From NCBI RefSeq assembly GCF_900996245.1, contig NZ_CAAJGK010000041.1, positions 434,001-498,000 on the forward strand: DNA of 64,000 bases. Direction: 5' to 3'. The position numbers and the translations under genes are program-made. Position 1 is the first letter of the stretch. Each line of letters opens with the position of its first letter. Below, one piece after another: positions 56,801 through 63,344 of the stretch. The DNA is from Paraburkholderia sp. BCC1886. Its GTDB lineage: Bacteria; Pseudomonadota; Gammaproteobacteria; Burkholderiales; Burkholderiaceae. The notes under the pieces are model-generated. The model ran no database searches. It had not been told where the DNA came from and saw nothing but the letters and a program-made list of their open reading frames with translations.

Positions 56801-58862
56801 GCCGCAGATCGAACGGCTCGCCGCGCAACTGTCTGTTCTGCTCGACGCGTTCGTGGCGGATGCGAACGCGCGATTGGGCGCGATCGACATGCTGCCGGCC
56901 AGGGAGCGCGCGCAACTCGAACGCTGGGGCGCTGGGCCAGCAGTGCCTCGACTGCCGCCGGTGCATCGACGGATCGCGCAGCAGGCCGCACGACGGCCCG
57001 ACGCCCAGGCGCTGGTACTCGACGATCGGTCGATCGATTACCGTACCCTGGAGCGCCGCGCCAATCAGGTCGCGCACGCGGTGCGCGCGGCGGGTGCGGG
57101 GCCGGAAGCCCGCATCGGCGTGGCGATAGAGCGCTCGCTGGAGATGATCGTGGCGATTCTCGGCGTGCTCAAAGCGGGTGGTGCATATGTGCCGCTCGAT
57201 CCGTCTTATCCGGCGGAGCGGCTTGCTTTCATGATCGAAGACAGCGGGATTGCGCTTGCGTTGACAGCCATTACGCCCGACACGTCGGGCGTGCCCAGCG
57301 ATGCGTTGAGCCGACTCGGCGTACGCACGCTCGACGTGCACGAAATCGTCGGCAGCGACATGCTCGACGCTGCTGAGCCAGACACAGACGTGCTGCCGGA
57401 TCAACTGGCTTATGTGATCTATACGTCCGGTTCGACTGGCCGTCCCAAAGGCGTCGGCATCACGCACGATGCGTTGGCCCGGCACACGGAGGTGTCCATC
57501 GGCCTGTTCGGTGTGCGCGCTGAAGATCGCGTGCTGCAATTTTCCACCTTTAATTTCGATGGATTCGTCGAGCAGGTGTTTCCCACGCTCGCAGTCGGTG
57601 CGACGCTGGTTGTGCGTGGCCCGGCGTTGTGGAGCAGCGAGGAGTTTCTCAGGCAGGTCGAGGCCGAACGCGTCACCGTCGCCGATCTGACCACCGCTTA
57701 CTGGAATGCGTTGGCGCAGGATTTCGCGGCGCGCGGGAACGTAGGGGAGACCGCGGAGAGCCACGCAAAAGGCCCCGAGGTCCGCACCGCGTTGCGCAGC
57801 TTGCGCCGCGTGCATGCAGGCGGCGAAGCGATGCCCGCCGATGGTGTGCGGGCATGGCGCGCGGCCGGCCTCGCGCATGTTGCACTGGCCAACACCTATG
57901 GACCTAGCGAAGCGACCGTGACTGCGACCGCCTTCGACTGCACGCCGTATCTGCGCGAAAGCGCGGCCGTGCCGGCGCAGATTCCACTCGGCACACCGCT
58001 CGGCGGCCGCGAATTGCGGGTGCTCGACGCGCAACTCAATCCGGCGCCGTGCGGCGTAGCGGGGGAGTTGTGCATCGGCGGTGCGCTGCTTGCGCGCGGC
58101 TATCACGGTCGCGCCGGACTGAGCGCGGCGCGCTTCATCGCCGATCCGTTCAGCGCTACGCCGGGCGCGCGGCTGTACCGTACCGGCGACATCGTCCGCT
58201 GGAACGAGGACGGCACGCTTGCTTATCTCGGCCGCACGGATCATCAGGTGAAGGTGCGCGGTTTTCGTATCGAGCCCGGCGAAATCGAAGCGCTGCTCGC
58301 CCGGCAGCCGGGTGTGCGCGAGACGGCGGTGATCGCACGAGACGGTGCGGGAGGCATGCGCGTGCTCGCGTATGTCGCACCGATGGCGGGTGCTCGGCTC
58401 GATGCCCAGCGGCTGCGCACGAGTCTCGCGGCCACGTTGCCGGACTACATGGTGCCGTCGGCGCTCGTCGTGCTCGACGCGTTGCCGCTGAATCCGAGCG
58501 GCAAGATCGATCGTCAGGCATTGCCTGCGCCGGCGGAGTCAGCGTCCGGCTTGCTCGCCGATCCAGCAGAATTGCCGCAAGGCGGGATCGAAAGCGCACT
58601 CGCGGCAATCTGGTCCGAGGTGCTCGACGTAAAGGTAGTGGGCCGCCGCGACCGGTTCTTCGAACTGGGCGGGCATTCGCTGGCGGCCATGCAGGTGCAG
58701 TCGGCGATCCGCTCGCGCATGGGCATCGACGCGCCGCTTGCCGACCTGATGCGCAACCAGCCCTTGCACGAACTGGCCGCCATGCTCGACGGCCTGCGCC
58801 GCCCGGCCAGCGACGATGCCGCGCTGGCAGATGCAATGCGCGATATCCTTGCCCAGCTTTGA
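50820..58862 (+). CDS. Two-module NRPS (C-A-T-E / C-A-T)
   Basis: A 2680-residue elongation synthetase. Module 1 has C (HHIVSDGWS near 185), A (code DAEDIGAITK), T (GGDS, Ser1056) and E (HHLVVDTVSW near 1245, with Thr where the other two E domains have Gly). Module 2 has a C domain that takes a D-configured donor (DLYPLSPMQTGIVFHS, HHALLDGWS near 1720), A (code DGEDHGTVTK) and T (GGHS, Ser2620). Both codes carry Glu239 and Asp278, the pattern of adenylation domains that take Lys, Orn or Arg. I recall pyoverdine lysine domains with nearly the second code. It should extend acyl-Asp-Ser by a D-basic and an L-basic residue and pass the chain to the gene at 15983. Start: ATG at 50820, just after the previous stop, so coupling is likely. 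Confidence 0.93.
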   Translation: MVMEKDAARRIAERFIGLTPEKRQLFWQKMSEQGVSPAQLPILARERPAAQGVAASYAQQRLWFMWQLSPQSSAYHVAGGLWLTGSVDATAWRTSFEAIVARHEVLRTRFVANDAGQGQVEQWIDADTRLDWREANLPSTDIDDTARRFASEPFDLASGPLLRAGLYRGDSAAHEGCSLLVLAMHHIVSDGWSIQVLLEELVAHYRANVLNEPNKLTPLGVQYADYAAWQREWLEAGEKEKQLTYWKEALGNSHPVLPLPTDAPRQANASYHAARHRVTLSATLSRAVKSRAQSSSATPFMVLLAAFQALLYRYTGQDDIRIGVPVANRHRVETEPLIGFFVNTQVLRAQLSGGVTLAALLEQTRQATLGAQAHQDLPFDVLVDALRPERSLSHTPLFQVMFNHQRDDWRVVDTLPGITAQRYELPDESALFELTLNIVERADGAMDAELIYAAELFDAAAIGRISRHYGTLLQALVDDPSQRIGDVDLLDATEWQQLREWSEGDTAAAAASAGLLVHQQIAAFADTTPDAVAVLCGDRRLTYAELNARANRLAARLIREGVRAEARVGLAVSRSLDMAVSVLAILKAGGAYVPLDPAYPADRLAYMIEDSGLGLLLADAISAEGLPPLDTTRVLLLDSLDLHEPDESSVNAEPTLHAANLAYVVYTSGSTGRPKGVAVAHGALAGHCEAIGARYGIDASDRSLHFASISFDAAAEQWLMPLTHGASVLLRDDEVWSAERLADEIRTHGVTMLDLPPAYVDAFARETATGAVSVRTCIVGGEAWSKAGFEAVRTQLAPQRIFNAYGPSEAVITPTVWRADTDFEGAYAPIGRPVGARRAWVLDARMNPLPAGVPGELYLGGAALSRGYLGRAGLSAASFVPDPFASEPGARLYRTGDLVRWRADGQLAYLGRLDQQVKVRGFRIEPGEVEARLRAQPGVGDAVVVALDGPGGIRLVAYATALTGWTLDPASLRTQLAATLPDYMVPGALVVLDALPTTPNGKVDRRALPAPDVLAPTSTEQPQGAVETRLAAIWAQLLRRETIGRHENFFELGGDSIMSLQIVARARRAGLGLSARQIFEQQTIAQLATVAVPLDEASDAAAPVDTAIDMQAPVPLLPIQAWFFSEPIAQRDHWNQSVLLQLDAAPNLAVLEQALAAVIAHHDALRLRFVRKNSGSQEHASGWSQRYAPVDVTPYLTHETGVPIDAIDARCDVVQRGLDIENGPLIRALALGIDDGSWRLFIAIHHLVVDTVSWRILIDDLQRVYRDMTAGKPWSLPAPTTSYQSFGRQLQAAVSQPGLAGDLAYWQALADVTAQLPPRDKVGSSNAPPRRPVRATLQFDRAITRRLQQDASLAYRTQLADLLLLATGRALCAFAGFEELRIDLEGHGRETYFGAADLSRTVGWFTSVYPFRLAPTGETGAALKRVKEARRAVPLNGMSFGMLKYLGSPDQRAALAHVGDADVLFNYLGQFEETHVDPSAPAWRLATETSGRTISELNRSSHALEVSAQVGDGELSITLLHPHGDRYDAATLNSLADALRTELLAALAHCESGVSGLTPSDVPLAALDQTRLDSLPIPAADIADLYPLSPMQTGIVFHSLLGRQPGAYVNQLRVDIDHVDDARFEAAWVAAAARHDILRTGFLAFDDAPRQWVARRIDTPFEVIDWRDDPSTQAVPLEERLARFAAAQVARGFDLAHPPLWRVALLRTGPTRHHFVWTFHHALLDGWSAAQLLAEVLASYEGRPVDASPGRYRHFIAWLGERSRDAGETWWREQTSALEAPTLLAQALPGALNPRGVEISHTTTHGSQTLVWDAPRSEALGRFARTQRVTLNTLVQAAWLLLLQRYTGQRAVSFGATVAGRPESLPGAERTLGLFINTIPVIGAPDPAMTVATWLEHIQGQGVAAREHEHVALYDIQRWAGVDGGQALFDSIVVFENYPVDDMLRAAGSRELQFSGLHNEDRTSYPLTLSVTQAQGAVTAFQIEFAYACDIFSGPQIERLAAQLSVLLDAFVADANARLGAIDMLPARERAQLERWGAGPAVPRLPPVHRRIAQQAARRPDAQALVLDDRSIDYRTLERRANQVAHAVRAAGAGPEARIGVAIERSLEMIVAILGVLKAGGAYVPLDPSYPAERLAFMIEDSGIALALTAITPDTSGVPSDALSRLGVRTLDVHEIVGSDMLDAAEPDTDVLPDQLAYVIYTSGSTGRPKGVGITHDALARHTEVSIGLFGVRAEDRVLQFSTFNFDGFVEQVFPTLAVGATLVVRGPALWSSEEFLRQVEAERVTVADLTTAYWNALAQDFAARGNVGETAESHAKGPEVRTALRSLRRVHAGGEAMPADGVRAWRAAGLAHVALANTYGPSEATVTATAFDCTPYLRESAAVPAQIPLGTPLGGRELRVLDAQLNPAPCGVAGELCIGGALLARGYHGRAGLSAARFIADPFSATPGARLYRTGDIVRWNEDGTLAYLGRTDHQVKVRGFRIEPGEIEALLARQPGVRETAVIARDGAGGMRVLAYVAPMAGARLDAQRLRTSLAATLPDYMVPSALVVLDALPLNPSGKIDRQALPAPAESASGLLADPAELPQGGIESALAAIWSEVLDVKVVGRRDRFFELGGHSLAAMQVQSAIRSRMGIDAPLADLMRNQPLHELAAMLDGLRRPASDDAALADAMRDILAQL
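50985..52050 (+). repeat. C-domain duplication, copy 2
   Basis: Second copy of the 1.07-kb condensation-domain repeat, in direct orientation 3389 bases downstream of copy 1. The N-terminal docking stretch (50820-50980) and the adenylation domain after 52055 are not shared with copy 1. Confidence 0.9.
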
Positions 58863-58994
58863 GGGCGAATTTGCGATTTTCATGCTTCGCTTTTACGATA
58901 ACGCTCCCCACAGACCATCCGCGTGCGCGCGGATGCACGGCCCGAAACGCTGCAGCCATCGCGCCATGAGGCCAGTCCCTACAAGAGGATTCAC

Positions 58995-60641
58995 ATGTCC
59001 CTGTTATTGAGTCAGATCCGCCAGTCGCGCTGGATTCTGTTGCTGGCGCTGGTGATCAGCATCGTCGGCGGCTTGGCGAATGCCGGGCTCGTCGCGATCA
59101 TCAACCAGGCGCTGGGCGCAAGCGCGGCGCATCTGCCCACGCTCGGCTGGCAATTCCTGCTGCTCGCGCTGGCGGTGCTGGTGACGCGCACGCTGTCTCA
59201 AACCATCTTCGTGCAGCTTGGGCAGCGCACCAAGGCCGAGTTGCGGATGAAGACCATCCGCAGCGTTACCGACGCGTCGTATCAGAGTCTCGAACGGCAA
59301 GGCGCGGCGCGCGCGTTGACCGTGTTGACGCAGGATCTCGATACCATCGTGGTGTTTTTTCTGAATCTGCCCGCGCTGGCGATGAACGGCTCGATCGTGA
59401 TCGGCTGTCTCGCGTATCTCGGCTATCTGTCCTGGCAGGTGCTGGTGTTCGCGATCGTGACCGTGGTGATCGGCTCGCTCGGTTTTCATTTCGCCAATAC
59501 CCGCGCAATGTTCCATCTGCGCAATTCGCGCCGGCGTGAAGACGATCTCGTGAAAGACTTCCGCGCGCTGTTCGACGGCGCGAAGGAATTGAAGCTGCAC
59601 CGGCGCCGCAAGAACGCGTTCGTCGACGGTTCGATCGCGACGAACGTCGAGGCCGTGCGCGCGCAACGCACGCGCGGCTATGTGCTCTACACCGCGGCGG
59701 CTAGTTGGGGCAGCATGATCCTGCTGGCTTTCATCGGCTGCGTGCTGTTTCTGCTGACGCGCTTCCAGCCGGTGCAGGCCCACGTGCTGTCCGGCTACGC
59801 GGTCGTGTTCCTGTACATGATCATGCCGATCGAAGGATTGCTGTCGTCCATCCCGTCGCTCGGCTCGGCGAAGGTCGCGCTGGAGCGCATCAACCAGGTG
59901 AATCTCGATCTGCCGCGCGAGCAGGTCGACCCGGCGGATTCCGCGGCAGCGTTCGAGCGTATTGTGCTCGCCGGCGTCACGCATAGCTATTTCCGCGAGA
60001 AAGAGAACGAGGTCTTCACGCTCGGACCCGTGAACCTGGAATTCCGGCCGGGCGAACTCGTGTATCTGATCGGCGGTAACGGCAGCGGCAAGACCACGCT
60101 CGCGAAGATGATCGTCGGCTTGTATGCACCGGAAGGCGGGCAGATTCTGCTCAACGGCAAGCCGGTTGGCGAAGCGGAGCGCGATGCGTACCGGCAGCAC
60201 TTTTCGGTCGTGTTCAACGACTTCTTTCTATTCGACGAACTGCATGGGCTCGAGATTGCCGGCCTCGATGCGCAGGCGCAGCAGTTCCTCGAACTGCTGC
60301 ATCTCGAACACAAGGTCACGATTCGCGACGGCAAGTTTTCCACGACGGATCTGTCGCAAGGTCAGCGCAAGCGGCTCGCGCTGCTGGTCGCGTATCTGGA
60401 AGACCGGCCGTTCTATGTTTTCGACGAATGGGCCGCGGATCAGGATCCGACCTTCAAGGACGTGTTCTATCGCCGCCTGTTGCCGGACCTGAAAGCGAAG
60501 GGCAAGACCGTGCTGGTCATCACGCACGACGACCGGTATTTCTCGCTCGCGGACCGGTATATCAAGCTCGATTACGGTCAGGTGGTGGCCGTCGGCGATG
60601 GCCGCGAACTCGAGCAGCAGCCGTTCAACACGGCGGCCTGA
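58995..60641 (+). CDS. Cyclic-peptide-type ABC exporter, fused membrane and ATPase domains (PvdE/SyrD-like)
   Basis: A 548-residue half-transporter. Six membrane segments fill about 1-300 (for example WILLLALVISIVGGLANAGL). The ATPase has Walker A GGNGSGKTTLAKM, an unusual signature DLSQGQRKRLAL and a Walker B-like VFDEWAADQDP. That last motif is characteristic of PvdE and SyrD rather than of lipid or multidrug exporters. PvdE moves acylated pyoverdine precursor into the periplasm; here the acyl-peptide of this locus is the likely cargo. The start at 58995 has AGAGG six bases upstream. The acylase gene follows after 28 bases, so export and periplasmic maturation are probably co-expressed. Confidence 0.92.
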   Translation: MSLLLSQIRQSRWILLLALVISIVGGLANAGLVAIINQALGASAAHLPTLGWQFLLLALAVLVTRTLSQTIFVQLGQRTKAELRMKTIRSVTDASYQSLERQGAARALTVLTQDLDTIVVFFLNLPALAMNGSIVIGCLAYLGYLSWQVLVFAIVTVVIGSLGFHFANTRAMFHLRNSRRREDDLVKDFRALFDGAKELKLHRRRKNAFVDGSIATNVEAVRAQRTRGYVLYTAAASWGSMILLAFIGCVLFLLTRFQPVQAHVLSGYAVVFLYMIMPIEGLLSSIPSLGSAKVALERINQVNLDLPREQVDPADSAAAFERIVLAGVTHSYFREKENEVFTLGPVNLEFRPGELVYLIGGNGSGKTTLAKMIVGLYAPEGGQILLNGKPVGEAERDAYRQHFSVVFNDFFLFDELHGLEIAGLDAQAQQFLELLHLEHKVTIRDGKFSTTDLSQGQRKRLALLVAYLEDRPFYVFDEWAADQDPTFKDVFYRRLLPDLKAKGKTVLVITHDDRYFSLADRYIKLDYGQVVAVGDGRELEQQPFNTAA

Positions 60642-60669
60642 TTCTCCCGATACAGGAAGTAACCCATCT

Positions 60670-63210
60670 ATGGCTGGTTCGAATCATCGTGGGCGCGCGC
60701 GCCGCATGGCGGGCGCGCTCGGCGCATTGGCATTGCTGGCGTTGGCCGCTTGCCGCAGCGCGCCGCTGCAGGGCGACGTGACGACGCCCTATAGCGTGAC
60801 TATCCAGCGCACTCAGGACGGCGTGCCGCATATCAAGGGTGCCGACTGGGGCAGTCTGGGTTATGGCGTAGGCTTCGCGCAGGCGCAGGACACGTTGTGC
60901 ACTTTGTCGGATGCGTTCATCACCTGGCGCGGCGAGCGCTCCGCGTTTTTTGGCGCGGATGCGCATCCGCCCGCGCAATCGACCTTCGGCCAGCCGCGCA
61001 ATCTCGACGCGGATTTCTTCTTCCGCTCGGTAATCGACGATGCGGCGGTCGCGCGTTTCCGCGCTGCCCAGCCGGCGCGCGAGCAGTCGCTGGTGGCGGG
61101 TTATGCGGACGGCTACAACCGCTATATCGACGATCTGAAGGCCGGACGCTATCCGGGCGCGCACGCTGCGTGCGTGAACGAGCCGTGGGTCCGGCCTATT
61201 TCGGCGGACGACCTGTACCGACGCTTCGTCGCGGCTAACCTGGCGGGTGGGACGATGCCGTTTCTGGAGGGGGTGGCGAATGCGCAGCCGCCGCACGCGG
61301 ATGGGGCTGGTGCGCCGCATGCCGCACTGAACGGCATGGATGCCGCCAAATTCGCCGATGCCACACGCGCGCCTTCCGGCGTCGATCCGCTGGCGTTCGG
61401 CGGGCATGCGGGCATCGGCAGCAATGCGCTCGCATTCGGCGCCGATTCGACTCACGACGGACACAGTATGCTGTTCGGCAACCCGCACTGGTTCTGGCAA
61501 GGCCCGGACCGTTTCTACCAGAGTCAACTGACGATTCCCGGGCAACTCGACGTGGCCGGCGCCGCGTTCCTCGGCGTTCCAATGGTGATGATCGGTTTCA
61601 ACCACGACATTGCGTGGACGCACACGGTGTCGAGCGCGCGCCGCTTCGGCATATTCCAGCTGTCGCTGGTGCCCGGCGCGCCGACCCATTACCGTTACGA
61701 CGGCCACGACGAAGCGATGCAGGCGGTGCCCGTCACGATCCAGGTGCGCGATCCGAAAACCGGCGCGCTGACTTCCGCGACGCGCACGCTGTATCGCACG
61801 CGCTTCGGACCGGTCGTGAACCTGGCGCGGCTTTCGCCCGCAATGGCCTGGACCGGTACGCAGGCGTTCGCGCTGTACGACATCAACGCGGACAACACGC
61901 AGACGTTCTCCAACTTCCTGAACTGGGATCAGGCGCGTTCGCTCGACGAATTCATCGCGATCCAGAAACGCTATGCGGCGATGCCTTGGGTCAACACCTT
62001 TGCGATCGGCCGTGACGATCCGAACGTCTGGTTCGGCGATATCGGCGCGGTGCCGGGTGTGACCGACGCGCGCGCCGCCGCGTGCACCACGCCGCTCGGC
62101 CGCGCCGCCGATGCGCGCCTGCCCGGCGTGCCGTTCGTCGACGGCTCGCGGGCGGACTGCAACTGGACCGCGGAGTCCTTGCCGGGCGCGGTGCGCGCCG
62201 GCCGCCTGCCCGCCGATGCGATGCCGAGCCTGCTGCGGCGCGACTACGTGGGGAATTTCAACGGCAGTTACTGGCTTACGCATCCGCAGACTCCGTTGAC
62301 CGGTTTCGCGCAGGTGGTCGGGCAAACCGGCACGGTGCAAACGCTGCGTACGCGTCTCGGTCACGCGCTCGCCGGCGAACTGATGGCGACGCCGGGTGGC
62401 GTGCAGCGCGCGGCGCTGGAGCAGACGGTGCTGGCGAGCGGCTCGATGTCGGCGCGGCTCTTTCTGAAGCCGGTGCTGGGCGCGGTGTGTCCGGGCGAGC
62501 GGGCGGCGGGAACAGTGACGGTCGCCTCCGATCCGCTGGATCCGAAAGCGCTCGCGCAGCCGCAAAACGTCGATCTTGGACCGGCCTGCGCGGTGCTGCG
62601 CCGTTGGGACGGCACGGCCAATACCGACGCGCGCGGTGCGAACCTGTGGGACGAGTTCTGGAACCGGGCGTCGACGGTGCCGGCGGTGCAGCACTTCACG
62701 GTGCCGTTCGACCCGGCGCATCCGCTGAGCACGCCGGACGGTCTCGACACGGCCAATCCGGCCGTGGTGAGCGCGCTGGGCAATGCACTGGGCGCGGCGA
62801 CGCTGGCGCTGCAACGCAACGGCTTTGCGCTGGATGCGACGCGTGGCGATCTGCTGCACGTGGGGCAGGGAGCGGAGCGCATTCCGCTGTACGGCGGATG
62901 TGACCGGCAGGGGTATTTCACGGTGGCGTGCGACATGCAGCCGTTGAATCGCGAGGGCTACGCGCTGGATCGCGATGCGCATGGCAACAGCTATCTGCAG
63001 GTGGTGAGCTTCGGCAGCGACGGGCCGCAGGCGGATACGCTGCTGTCGACGGGCGTATCGGACGATCCGGCTTCGCCGTATTACCGCGGAACGACGCGGG
63101 CTTATGCCGGGAAGCGGTGGACGCGGTTTCCGTTCACGGCGCAGGCGCTGGAGGCGGCGGGAGGGCCGGGGGCGGTGGTGTTGAGTGGGGTGAGGGGCGG
63201 GGTGCATTGA
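60670..63210 (+). CDS. Penicillin/AHL-acylase-family Ntn hydrolase (PvdQ-like), predicted lipoprotein
   Basis: An 846-residue precursor of the Ntn-hydrolase acylase family. The N-terminus has a short signal peptide with the lipobox LAAC (Cys28), so it may be lipid-anchored. The alpha chain has TQDGVPHIKGADWGSLGYG and FAQAQDTL. Autocleavage should occur at GIG|SNALAF, leaving Ser251 as the nucleophile. The beta chain continues with GNPHWFWQGPDRFYQ and FNHDIAWTHTVS. PvdQ, of this family, removes the fatty acid from the pyoverdine precursor in the periplasm. With a FAAL-primed NRPS and a PvdE-like exporter next door, deacylation of the siderophore precursor is the natural reading. It could also cleave acyl-homoserine lactones. 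The start at 60670 has AGGAAG upstream. Confidence 0.9.
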   Translation: MAGSNHRGRARRMAGALGALALLALAACRSAPLQGDVTTPYSVTIQRTQDGVPHIKGADWGSLGYGVGFAQAQDTLCTLSDAFITWRGERSAFFGADAHPPAQSTFGQPRNLDADFFFRSVIDDAAVARFRAAQPAREQSLVAGYADGYNRYIDDLKAGRYPGAHAACVNEPWVRPISADDLYRRFVAANLAGGTMPFLEGVANAQPPHADGAGAPHAALNGMDAAKFADATRAPSGVDPLAFGGHAGIGSNALAFGADSTHDGHSMLFGNPHWFWQGPDRFYQSQLTIPGQLDVAGAAFLGVPMVMIGFNHDIAWTHTVSSARRFGIFQLSLVPGAPTHYRYDGHDEAMQAVPVTIQVRDPKTGALTSATRTLYRTRFGPVVNLARLSPAMAWTGTQAFALYDINADNTQTFSNFLNWDQARSLDEFIAIQKRYAAMPWVNTFAIGRDDPNVWFGDIGAVPGVTDARAAACTTPLGRAADARLPGVPFVDGSRADCNWTAESLPGAVRAGRLPADAMPSLLRRDYVGNFNGSYWLTHPQTPLTGFAQVVGQTGTVQTLRTRLGHALAGELMATPGGVQRAALEQTVLASGSMSARLFLKPVLGAVCPGERAAGTVTVASDPLDPKALAQPQNVDLGPACAVLRRWDGTANTDARGANLWDEFWNRASTVPAVQHFTVPFDPAHPLSTPDGLDTANPAVVSALGNALGAATLALQRNGFALDATRGDLLHVGQGAERIPLYGGCDRQGYFTVACDMQPLNREGYALDRDAHGNSYLQVVSFGSDGPQADTLLSTGVSDDPASPYYRGTTRAYAGKRWTRFPFTAQALEAAGGPGAVVLSGVRGGVH

Positions 63211-63264
63211 CAGGGCGGACCGCCGCCCAGCATGCCGAAACCGCAGCAAGGTCGCATTGGGTAT

Positions 63265-63313
63265 TGATACAAATCCTTGGTGTATAGCTTCTACACTCCA
63301 AGGTTTTGTATCA
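63265..63313. terminator. Long inverted repeat between convergent genes, likely bidirectional terminator
   Basis: TGATACAAA pairs with TTTGTATCA at the ends and CCTTGG with CCAAGG inside, with a short TGTA/TACA stem at the top. It lies between the end of operon B and the convergent ExbB-like gene. The A-tract and T-tract in the stem suit termination in both directions. There is no separate U-run. Confidence 0.6.
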
Positions 63314-63344
63314 TCAGCGGCAAGCCACCCACCACCCACACCCC

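Noticed and set aside
60670..63210. Acylase as a quorum-quenching enzyme independent of the siderophore
   Set aside because: The family includes AHL acylases, so this is possible. The operon with a FAAL-NRPS and a PvdE-like exporter makes precursor deacylation the better reading.
13755..63210. Ornibactin, malleobactin or pyoverdine locus
   Set aside because: There is no ornithine N-hydroxylase, hydroxyornithine formyl- or acyltransferase, ECF sigma factor or chromophore enzyme in the window. The HDO-cupin and YqcI/YcgG pair instead points to diazeniumdiolate chemistry.
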